From assembly GCF_033705735.1 (NCBI RefSeq), contig NZ_CP131130.1:623001-687000 (forward strand): DNA of 64,000 bases, read 5' to 3'. The stretch is from Shinella zoogloeoides (GTDB lineage: Bacteria; Pseudomonadota; Alphaproteobacteria; Rhizobiales; Rhizobiaceae). The notes under the pieces are model-generated. The model was not told the origin of the DNA and made no database searches. It worked only from the letters and a program-made list of their open reading frames with translations. A program made the position numbers and the translations under genes. This document shows positions 32,801-38,668 of this stretch, one piece after another (within the stretch, counting starts at the first letter, position 1; every line of letters begins with the position of its first letter).

Positions 32801-33152
32801 TGATGCCGGCAACGGCGTGAAGCAGGACTATGTCGAAGCCCTGAACTGGTACGAGAAGGCGGCCAATGGCGGCAATACCTACGCCATGGGCAACCTCTCG
32901 CGCCTCTACGACCAAGGCCTCGGCACCCGCGCCAATGCCAAGGAGGCCGCCCGCTGGGCCGCCGCCAGCGTGGAGGGCGGCGACCAGGGCAAGCTGCAGG
33001 AGCTCAAGGGCTCTCCGGCGAACTTCACGCCGCAGTTCCGCAAGGAGTTCCAGCAGATCCTGCGTGACCGTGGCTACTACAACGGCCCCGTCGATGGCGA
33101 TTTCGGCGCTTCGACGCAAAACGCCATCGACCGCCTCGCCGCCCGCACCTGA
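29805..33152 (+). CDS. Secreted caspase-like protein with duplicated Sel1-repeat and peptidoglycan-binding module
   Basis: A 1115-residue exported protein. A signal peptide ends near residue 28 (VVVFNAGAAEA). Residues about 28-260 form a caspase p20-type (peptidase C14) domain with His104 in VVYYSGHAMEM and Cys155 in FILDACRNNPF. A helical linker follows to about 390. Then the module [cysteine-containing TPR start, about six Sel1 repeats, peptidoglycan-binding-1-like domain] occurs twice: residues about 395-769 and 770-1115. The module ends read LLKERGYYSGASDGEFGPAT and ILRDRGYYNGPVDGDFGAST. Related bacterial caspase-Sel1 proteins are known but their function is not. I prefer the ATG at 29805 with GGAGGG six bases upstream. 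Monocistronic, with its own terminator. Confidence 0.88.
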   Translation: MFKRLPKRWAPVFLVSIAVVVFNAGAAEAKRVALLIGNQKYEETAPLNNPANDVELMRASFQEAGFDSVKTVFDLDRAAMVKALRDFEDESIDAEMAVVYYSGHAMEMNGVNYLIPVDAALRSDRDVEDESVAIDRVQRSLEGAKKLKLFILDACRNNPFAASMTRSIGTRAVSRGLARVEPESADTLIAFASKAGTVALDGEGRNSPFATALAKYLTEPGLDVRIALGKVRDEVVQATNREQEPFVYGSLGGAQIFLNIKEVNINITNSGNTQEVSPNGQSEAAADWQNIRDLADEDLINAFIAKHGKDPVYKMLAEKKLASLKEATQNEGQDAASIAWEALKESTDAAALQRFIERYPDSQHRGDAEHLIAALEPKKGLSVNLAAKETAASRDCFLLAGEPQSLPGFMGVNFLKIDAKRALTACAQAVNENPSDGMLVNLLGRSHDADRNYVEARRNYEKAIELGNMYALTNLAWFSIYGTDGPVDVAKGLSMFEKAAIAGNSYAQASLGWLYREGYGGTRQDYNEALKWYQQSANQGYANAMATMGWFYREGLGVSQDYVQSLAWYRKAADAGDANAMSSLGWAYQNGLGTSQNYGEAKVWYEKAANIGDAYSMASLAWLYDVGNGVKQDYVEARYWYEKAANAGSSYAMGNLSRLYDQGLGTPSDAKEAVRWAAASIESGDATKLKELKENPGNFTVAFRREMQDLLKERGYYSGASDGEFGPATMAAIEKLATGRNDSTLSSAGTSTVTMMGQSTVALSGSEAEQCYELAGEPNVRPGFVGKLFAQIDYGRAIPVCEAALGANPSDNSIRNMLGRAHDAARNYPQARENYQKAADAGNLYALTNLAWYSIYGTDGAVDMGKGTRMFEQAANAGNAYAQASLGWLYREGYNGTRKDYDEAIKWYRKAAEQGYANAQATMGWFYREGLGTPRDHNISLDWYKKGAEGGDINAMSSVGYAYQSGLGVAVDYVEARKWYEKAAAFNDYYSMASLGWLYDAGNGVKQDYVEALNWYEKAANGGNTYAMGNLSRLYDQGLGTRANAKEAARWAAASVEGGDQGKLQELKGSPANFTPQFRKEFQQILRDRGYYNGPVDGDFGASTQNAIDRLAART
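30988..33152 (+). repeat. Internal 375-codon duplication within the caspase-Sel1 gene
   Basis: The unit starting DCFLLAGEP (30988) recurs as QCYELAGEP (32113), an offset of exactly 1125 bases. Matching landmarks include YALTNLAW-SIYGTDG, YAQASLGWLYREGY and YAMGNLSRLYDQGLGT. The copies have clearly diverged at DNA level, so the duplication is old. The second copy ends at the stop, lacking the linker of about 29 residues that follows the first. Confidence 0.93.
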
Positions 33153-33178
33153 GCCGCGCCGAGTACACAGAGCAAAGT

Positions 33179-33208
33179 CGCTGGAAACGACCGTTTCCGG
33201 CGGCTTTT
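33179..33208 (+). terminator. Terminator after the caspase-Sel1 gene
   Basis: CGCTGGAAAC (33179-33188) and GTTTCCGGCG (33193-33202) form a 10-bp stem with one wobble and a 4-base loop, followed by GCTTTTC. Confidence 0.8.
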
Positions 33209-33296
33209 CATGTCGAACGGTAACCGCGTAGCGGCTTGCGCGAGCAAGCGACTGCGGACGCCTGGAATATGAAATAAAGGAAAGAGTAGGGGGAAC

Positions 33297-33386
33297 TGGC
33301 GGAGAAGAAGGGATTCGAACCCTCGATACCGTTTCCGGTATACTCCCTTAGCAGGGGAGCGCCTTCGACCACTCGGCCACCTCTCC
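33297..33386 (-). tRNA. tRNA-Ser (anticodon GCU)
   Basis: On the minus strand the acceptor GGAGAGG pairs with the 3' CTTCTCC, followed by discriminator G and an encoded CCA. The anticodon loop reads CTGCTAA, giving GCU, which reads AGC and AGU serine codons. A long variable arm (stem TATACCG with CGGTA) fits class II tRNA-Ser, and the T-loop GGTTCGAATCC is intact. The total is 90 nt including CCA. Confidence 0.96.
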
Positions 33387-33710
33387 GCTCGCGGTTTCAC
33401 TATGCGGCATGGACTGAGATTGCAAGGCTTTTTTCGGTTCTTGCGACAATATTCTGAATTTCAACAGCGGAGGCCGAGCCGACGAAAAAGAGGGCGCAAG
33501 CCATTGTTTCTCGGCCTGTTTCCGCAAGCTTTCCGCAGTGCTTGTTTCCCATCCGTGCGCCGCCCGGGATGCTGATGCTGCGACTGCAAACGAAGCTAGT
33601 TTGAAAGCCGAAAGATGCTCGCCGCAGCTTGTCGTTCCATCTGATTCTCGTGGGCAGTCGGCATCGCCGGCGCCGAATGCAATCCGGCGCCGGCGGAGTA
33701 AATCCGGCCG
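33387..33710. other. Gene-free stretch between tRNA-Ser and integrase, with a strong hairpin
   Basis: The only open frames look spurious. GCCGGCGCCG (33666-33675) and CGGCGCCGGC (33685-33694) form a perfect 10-bp stem placed to end the leftward integrase transcript. The tRNA promoter must lie at the left part. I see no direct copy of the tRNA 3' end that would mark an attachment site. Confidence 0.5.
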
Positions 33711-34622
33711 TCAAGCCGTCTTCGCGCGAGCGGCGCGCTCGAGGATCGGCACGCAGATATCGAGATCGCCCGAAGCCAGATGCGCATAACGCATGGTCAT
33801 CTGCAGCGTCTGGTGGCCGAGCCATGTCTGGACGCGGCGGATATCGATGCCACCCTGGACCAGCCGTGAGGCGCAGGTGTGGCGCAGGATATGCGGCACG
33901 ACGTCCGGCTCTGAGCCGAGTCCCACTTCCTGCTTCGCCTCGTTCCAGGCGGCCCTGAATTTCGCCTGGATGATGTTGGTAAACGGCCCTCGCCGCGTCC
34001 GCTCCGAAGCCTGTATGGCCGCCGCCGCCCGCTCGGTGAGGGGAACGGAGCGGCTCTTGCCGCTTTTCGTCAGCCAGAAGGTTGCGCGATCACGGTTGAG
34101 ATCCTGCCAGCGCAGGCCTATGCCTTCGCCAAGACGTGCGCCGGTGTCGATCAGGAAGATGCAGAAACGGCCATAGAGGTCCGACTTTTCCGAAATGGCC
34201 TCAAAAAGCCGCGTTTCCTCCTCTGGCTCCAGAAAACGGATGCGTCCCGCCTTCTCCTTCAGGCGCTTGAATTCCGGCAGGCTCTGGACGTCGCCCATCT
34301 TGTGGGCCTTGCGCAGAAGCTTGCTGAGCGCCGCCATCTTCCGGTTGATCGTGGCGTTGCTGTTACCCCGCTTGCGAAGCGCCGAGATCAGCGTGTCCAG
34401 CATCTCGTCAGTGAATTCCGAAAATTCCGCCCCGAACAAGACCTCGTCGAGTTCGCCGATAAAGGACGAGACATTGTATTTGTGCGAGCCCGGTTCCCAA
34501 AGGACATCGACATGGCGGCCAAGCAGAGTCCGAAGGCTGGTGAGCTGGGTTGCTCGCCCTTTCATTCCGCCGAGTTGATAATCCAATTTATAGATGCTGT
34601 TAATTTGGGTGTTTTGTAACAT
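33711..34622 (-). CDS. Tyrosine recombinase/phage-type integrase
   Basis: A 303-residue site-specific recombinase. An N-terminal SAM-like core-binding domain (about residues 45-115) precedes the catalytic domain. The catalytic set is complete: Arg in DTGARLGEG, Lys in TKSGKSRSVPL, HILRHTCASRL (His-x-x-Arg), His in WLGHQ and nucleophile Tyr in MRYAHL. GGAG is four bases before the ATG at 34622. No other phage, conjugation or cargo gene is recognisable beside it, so it is either a stand-alone remnant or a domesticated recombinase. Its nearness to tRNA-Ser is suggestive, but it lies on the 5' side of the tRNA rather than the usual 3' side. Confidence 0.88.
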   Translation of the reverse strand: MLQNTQINSIYKLDYQLGGMKGRATQLTSLRTLLGRHVDVLWEPGSHKYNVSSFIGELDEVLFGAEFSEFTDEMLDTLISALRKRGNSNATINRKMAALSKLLRKAHKMGDVQSLPEFKRLKEKAGRIRFLEPEEETRLFEAISEKSDLYGRFCIFLIDTGARLGEGIGLRWQDLNRDRATFWLTKSGKSRSVPLTERAAAAIQASERTRRGPFTNIIQAKFRAAWNEAKQEVGLGSEPDVVPHILRHTCASRLVQGGIDIRRVQTWLGHQTLQMTMRYAHLASGDLDICVPILERAARAKTA

Positions 34623-34715
34623 TTCGCTCCCCAGTACGACCTTTGATCGCCCATTGGTTGCATGATATAGTTAGCAAATTCTGTTGAAAAGCCCCAAACA
34701 ACAGGAATAGGGAAC

Positions 34716-34739
34716 CACCCGACCTTTTCAGGCCGGATG
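34716..34739 (-). terminator. Probable terminator of the leftward porin gene
   Basis: CATCCGGCCT, GAAA loop, AGGTCGGGTG on the minus strand form a 10-bp stem with two wobble pairs about 30 bases after the porin stop; the T tract is weak. Confidence 0.5.
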
Positions 34740-34769
34740 ATCCCCTCGTTTCGGCTAAGTCAGATCGAC

Positions 34770-35837
34770 TTAGAAGCTGCGCTGAAGGCGCAGGAAGCCG
34801 GTGACTTCGTCCTTGCCGACATCCTGATCGGTGTAGTTAACCGTTGCCTTGACAGCGAGGTTTTCGACGACCTGGTAGTCGACCGTCAGGCCAACGCGCC
34901 ATGCGTCGTTGCCGTTCACGAGCCTGTAGTCGCCGAAGTACTGGGCGCCGGGCGTGATCGACAGCTTGTCGGTTGCCTTGAACGAGTAGTCGGCAGCAAC
35001 GCTCCACTCGGACTTGCTGTAGTAAGCGTTTGCACCGCTTGCATAGAGGCCCATCAGTTCGAAGGTGCCCGGACCGACTTCAGCCGAGAGCCAAGCGCGG
35101 ACTGCGCCTTCTTCAGCGGCGTTGTCGTATGCGCCAAGCAGTTCGAAGTTCACGCCACCGAGGGTAGCGGCAACCATGCCGGAGAAGCCGACATCGTTGT
35201 GAATGCCATCAACGCCGCTGCCGACGCCGGGGCCAGCCCAGTCAGCGTAATCCGGCATTTCGTCGATCGACAGACCGGCGCGGAAGGTGCCGCCGTCATA
35301 GACGTAACGAACCGAGGTGAAACGGGTGACGTTCGACGCCGTTTCGGTTTCGCCGATCATGTCGTTATCCCACCAGTTCAGGAAGGTACCGGCACGGAAC
35401 CCGCCGAGTTCGATATAGGCTTCATCGATGTAGAAGGAGCTGGTAGAGCCGCTGCCCAGACCCTCGAAGCCATCGTCCTCAAAGTTATAGGTGTAAGCGC
35501 CGTTGCCAGATTCGCCGTTGATGGCGATGACGCTCGTGAGCGTGCCGAGTTCCGTGTCGGACTTGGCTTCAACTGCGAGATGAGCGCGAGTCCACGTGTT
35601 CCAGTCGGAGTTGCCGAACTGGTCGCGACCGAAGTCGGTCTGGAAACGGACATAACCGCCGATCTTGAGGCAGGTTTCGGTGCCCGGGATGTAGAAGAAG
35701 CCGGTGCCGAAGGCGTCGCAAACGCGAACGTATTCCATGGGCTCAGGCTCAGCAGCAACGATAGCGTCGGCAGCCTGTGCGCCAGATACTGCTGCGAGAG
35801 CCGCAGCGGAGCCGATGAGAAGGCTCTTGATGTTCAT
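34770..35837 (-). CDS. RopA-type outer-membrane porin, copy 1
   Basis: A 355-residue porin of the alphaproteobacterial Porin_2 family. The signal peptide (MNIKSLLIGSAAALAAVSGAQA) is followed by AADAIVAAEPEPMEYVRVCDAFGTG and a beta-barrel pattern ending in the terminal phenylalanine (LRLQRSF) needed for outer-membrane assembly. Two cysteines (VCDAF, ETCLK) are the conserved pair. A GGAGGT site precedes the ATG at 35837. Codon use is unlike its neighbours, with strong bias as in highly expressed genes. Its first 184 coding bases and leader are identical to those of the divergent porin gene at 36514. Confidence 0.93.
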   Translation of the reverse strand: MNIKSLLIGSAAALAAVSGAQAADAIVAAEPEPMEYVRVCDAFGTGFFYIPGTETCLKIGGYVRFQTDFGRDQFGNSDWNTWTRAHLAVEAKSDTELGTLTSVIAINGESGNGAYTYNFEDDGFEGLGSGSTSSFYIDEAYIELGGFRAGTFLNWWDNDMIGETETASNVTRFTSVRYVYDGGTFRAGLSIDEMPDYADWAGPGVGSGVDGIHNDVGFSGMVAATLGGVNFELLGAYDNAAEEGAVRAWLSAEVGPGTFELMGLYASGANAYYSKSEWSVAADYSFKATDKLSITPGAQYFGDYRLVNGNDAWRVGLTVDYQVVENLAVKATVNYTDQDVGKDEVTGFLRLQRSF

Positions 35838-35858
35838 TTCTGACCTCCAGTCAAAAAG
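35653..35858 (-). repeat. 206-bp perfect inverted repeat, left arm
   Basis: This stretch, covering the ribosome binding site and first codons of porin copy 1, is the exact reverse complement of 36493-36698. Identity runs from CTTTTTGACTGGAGG to GGCGGTTA and then breaks with a two-base difference. Confidence 0.93.
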
Positions 35859-36492
35859 AGCCCCGCATGTGTTTTGTGGGGGCCTGATCAACCCTTGGTC
35901 GGAGATGGCTATATATAGAGTGTGTCTTGCGCCTTGGCGCAGGTTCGATGTGCCGATAGCCCGACGCATCGCTGGGCAACCGGAGTGAGAAAAGTGCGTG
36001 GCCTTCATGCAGAAGCGAAGCGACGCAGCTCGCCCAATCGATGATTGCTGGCGCGCCGACTCGGGCGAATCGAACAGGTAAATGACGACAGCGATTCTCT
36101 TCCGGTCTGCATGAAAAGGGCGGAGTCGGAACTGAACCGCCGCGCTAAAAACGCTTCACTGCCACCTTGCGGGGCCGCGTTTGCCCGCTTCTCGCCGGGT
36201 TTGTGGCATGCCATATGATAGTCGGGCGCCTGCTAAGTGCCCGCTTCATAAGGTGTTTTGTTAAGAATCCATAAACTTTTAGCGATCCGACCTGCCGTTT
36301 TGTGTCCTTTGCGCAACAGCGCGGGGCGAAGGCTGGCGCAAACCCCCTCTCGTTTCAGTTTGGTGATTGCTTACGGAAACGCGTCTTGTATTTTCAGCTT
36401 CGGAAGCAGGGGCGGTTGATCGTCCGCTTCCTGAACTTGGGGATGGGGCAGGGAACGCTGTCCTTCAGCAAAAAACCCAGACCCGTTTGAAA
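35859..36492. promoter_or_regulatory. 634-bp spacer holding both porin promoter regions
   Basis: No convincing gene; a 69-codon leftward frame at 36005-36214 has no family likeness or site. It must contain the promoters of both divergent porin genes. AT-rich patches lie near 35905-35925 (GGCTATATATAGAG) and 36250-36290 (GTTAAGAATCCATAAACTTT). Because the flanking arms are identical, recombination would flip exactly this stretch. Confidence 0.6.
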
Positions 36493-36698
36493 CTTTTTGA
36501 CTGGAGGTCAGAAATGAACATCAAGAGCCTTCTCATCGGCTCCGCTGCGGCTCTCGCAGCAGTATCTGGCGCACAGGCTGCCGACGCTATCGTTGCTGCT
36601 GAGCCTGAGCCCATGGAATACGTTCGCGTTTGCGACGCCTTCGGCACCGGCTTCTTCTACATCCCGGGCACCGAAACCTGCCTCAAGATCGGCGGTTA
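36493..36698 (+). repeat. 206-bp perfect inverted repeat, right arm
   Basis: Exact reverse complement of 35653-35858; it spans the leader and first codons of porin copy 2. Confidence 0.93.
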
Positions 36699-37551
36699 CA
36701 TCCGTTTCCAGACCGACTTCGGTCGTGACGCCTTCGAGGCATCTGACTGGAACACCTGGACCCGCGCTCGTCTCGAAGTTCAGGCCAAGTCCGACACGGA
36801 ACTCGGCACGCTCACGAGCTTCATCGCCATCCACGGCGAAGCTGGCAACGACGTTGATGGTCTTCCCGACGGCATCGCAGGTAGCGGCGCTACGAACGAC
36901 TTCTACCTCGACGAAGCTTACATCGAACTCGGTGGCTTCCGTGCCGGTACCTTCCTGAACTGGTGGGATAACGACATGATCGGCGAAACCGAAACGGCGT
37001 CTTACAAGACCCGCTTCACCTCGGTTCGCTACGTCTATGACGGCGGTACCTTCCGCGCCGGTCTGTCGGTCGACGAAATCCCGGATTACTGGGATTCCTT
37101 TGCTGGCACCGGTAACGCTCACAACAATGTCGGCTTCTCCGGCATGGTTGCAGCGACCCTCGGTGGCGTGAACTTCGAACTGCTCGGCGCATACGACAAC
37201 GCCGCTGAAGAAGGCGCAGTCCGCGCTTGGCTCTCGGCTGAAGTTGGTCCGGGCACCCTCGAAGTCATGGGCCTCTACTCGAGCGGCTGGAACGTCTACT
37301 ACAACGAATCCGAGTGGAGCGTTGCAGCAGACTACTCGTTCAAGGCAACCGACAAGCTGGCGATCACGCCCGGCGCCCAGTACTTCGGCGACTACAAGCA
37401 GGTTAACGGCAACGACGCATGGCGCGTTGGCCTGACGGTCGACTACCAGATCGTCGAAAACCTTGCTCTCAAGGCGACGGTCAACTACACCGATCCGGAT
37501 GAATCCGACGACTTCGTCTCGGGCTTCCTGCGCCTGCAGCGCTCGTTCTAA
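36514..37551 (+). CDS. RopA-type outer-membrane porin, copy 2
   Basis: A 345-residue paralogue of copy 1 with the same signal peptide and N-terminal 61 residues, the same last strand LRLQRSF, and differences mainly in presumed surface loops (for example the insert after NDVDGLPDG and the region after DEIPDY). Such loop variation changes pore selectivity or phage and antibody recognition. GGAGGTCAGAA precedes the ATG. It has its own strong terminator at 37577. Divergent, with a shared control region. Confidence 0.93.
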   Translation: MNIKSLLIGSAAALAAVSGAQAADAIVAAEPEPMEYVRVCDAFGTGFFYIPGTETCLKIGGYIRFQTDFGRDAFEASDWNTWTRARLEVQAKSDTELGTLTSFIAIHGEAGNDVDGLPDGIAGSGATNDFYLDEAYIELGGFRAGTFLNWWDNDMIGETETASYKTRFTSVRYVYDGGTFRAGLSVDEIPDYWDSFAGTGNAHNNVGFSGMVAATLGGVNFELLGAYDNAAEEGAVRAWLSAEVGPGTLEVMGLYSSGWNVYYNESEWSVAADYSFKATDKLAITPGAQYFGDYKQVNGNDAWRVGLTVDYQIVENLALKATVNYTDPDESDDFVSGFLRLQRSF

Positions 37552-37576
37552 TCTGATTTCATAATCGGATGAATGA

Positions 37577-37606
37577 CCCGCAGCCTCCCTGAGGCTGCGG
37601 GTTTTT
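37577..37606 (+). terminator. Strong terminator of porin copy 2
   Basis: CCCGCAGCCTC (37577-37587) and GAGGCTGCGGG (37591-37601) form an 11-bp stem with a CCT loop and five T residues. Confidence 0.95.
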
Positions 37607-37640
37607 CTATTCAGCCTGCTTTTTGGAAAAGGCTGCCTTC

Positions 37641-38519
37641 TTACGGCCGGTGATCCAGGAACGCCTTTATCCGCGGAAACAGGCTGCGGTGATGGAGCAG
37701 TGGGGCATGACCCTGGCCTTCGGCGGTAGCCGTCTCCAGATTCGAGGCCTCCGCCTGCATGCGCGCCATGGTTTCCGTCGAGAACAGCCTCGAATGTTCT
37801 CCTCGCACCACGAACAGGGGCCGTTCCGCCAGAAGAGCGAATTGCGGCCATAGCGTCGGCAGAGGCTGGCTGAAATCCACGGCCTGCAACTGGTCGGCCA
37901 GCCGGGGATCGTGATCGGCGGCGATGCGGCCGTTCGTATCTCTATAGATGGCGTGGGCCATATCGAGCCAATCCGCCCGGGAAAGGGCGGGGAAGGTGGG
38001 GCCGTGGATGCGTTTGAGCGCGTCGGCGGCGTCTTCGAAGGTTTCCAGGAAGGCGCGGTTCGCAAGATAGTCGCGAATTTCCTTCAGTCCCTCGGCCTCG
38101 ATTGCCGGCCCTATGTCGTTGAGGACCGCGGCGTCGATGAGATCCGGCTGCGTTGCCGCCATGACATGCAGGATAAGGCCGCCGCGGGAGGTGCCGACGA
38201 AGATCGCGCGCGATATGCCGAGCGCGGCGCATGCGGCGATGACGTCGCGGCATTCGATGACGACATTATAGTTGGCGGCATCGTTGTCCCAGGCGGAAAG
38301 CCCCCGGCCGCGATAGTCGAGCGCCACGACCCGGCGGGGCAAGGCCGCGTCCTGCGAGAGAAGCGTGGCGAATGGGTGGAAATCCCGGGCGTTGCGGCTG
38401 AGTCCCGGCAGGCAGATGACGGGGAGGCGTCTTTCCCCTCCCAGCGCAGGCGGGTAGTCGCGAGCATGCAGTTGCAGCCCGTCCGGTGCGGAAAAGAAGC
38501 GGCTGGTATCGTTCGTCAT
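37641..38519 (-). CDS. Alpha/beta-hydrolase
   Basis: A 292-residue cytoplasmic alpha/beta-hydrolase. It has the oxyanion stretch VICLPGLSRNARDF, the strand RVVALDYRGRGLSAW, the nucleophile elbow VGTSRGGLI, and a likely catalytic His in GQGHAPLL. An Asp or Glu partner lies near VRGEHSRLF. The substrate cannot be read. AGGAGG is seven bases before the ATG. It converges on porin copy 2. Confidence 0.87.
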   Translation of the reverse strand: MTNDTSRFFSAPDGLQLHARDYPPALGGERRLPVICLPGLSRNARDFHPFATLLSQDAALPRRVVALDYRGRGLSAWDNDAANYNVVIECRDVIAACAALGISRAIFVGTSRGGLILHVMAATQPDLIDAAVLNDIGPAIEAEGLKEIRDYLANRAFLETFEDAADALKRIHGPTFPALSRADWLDMAHAIYRDTNGRIAADHDPRLADQLQAVDFSQPLPTLWPQFALLAERPLFVVRGEHSRLFSTETMARMQAEASNLETATAEGQGHAPLLHHRSLFPRIKAFLDHRP

Positions 38520-38668
38520 GCACAGGCCTCCTGATCTGGAGGCAGACTAGAGCAATTTCGTGCGGCATGCGAAGCCGTTACGCCCGCCTTCGCATGAAAA
38601 CAAAGAGATAGAGCATTCATGCGGCGAGGCAGCATTTTTGGCGTGCGCCATCGCAAGGCGCGGCCGCC

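Noticed and set aside
30999..33119. A 706-codon frame antisense to the Sel1 region
   Set aside because: Repeats in the translation simply mirror the Sel1 repeats of the sense gene.
33400..33825. A 141-codon frame overlapping the integrase 3' end
   Set aside because: Overlaps the integrase out of frame, with irregular composition and no start signal.
36005..36214. A 69-codon leftward frame in the porin spacer
   Set aside because: No ribosome binding site, no family likeness, and the stretch must contain promoters.
33297..37606. Genomic island or prophage at tRNA-Ser
   Set aside because: Only one integrase is present; there are no structural, lysis, transfer or cargo genes, and no repeated tRNA 3' end was found in the window.
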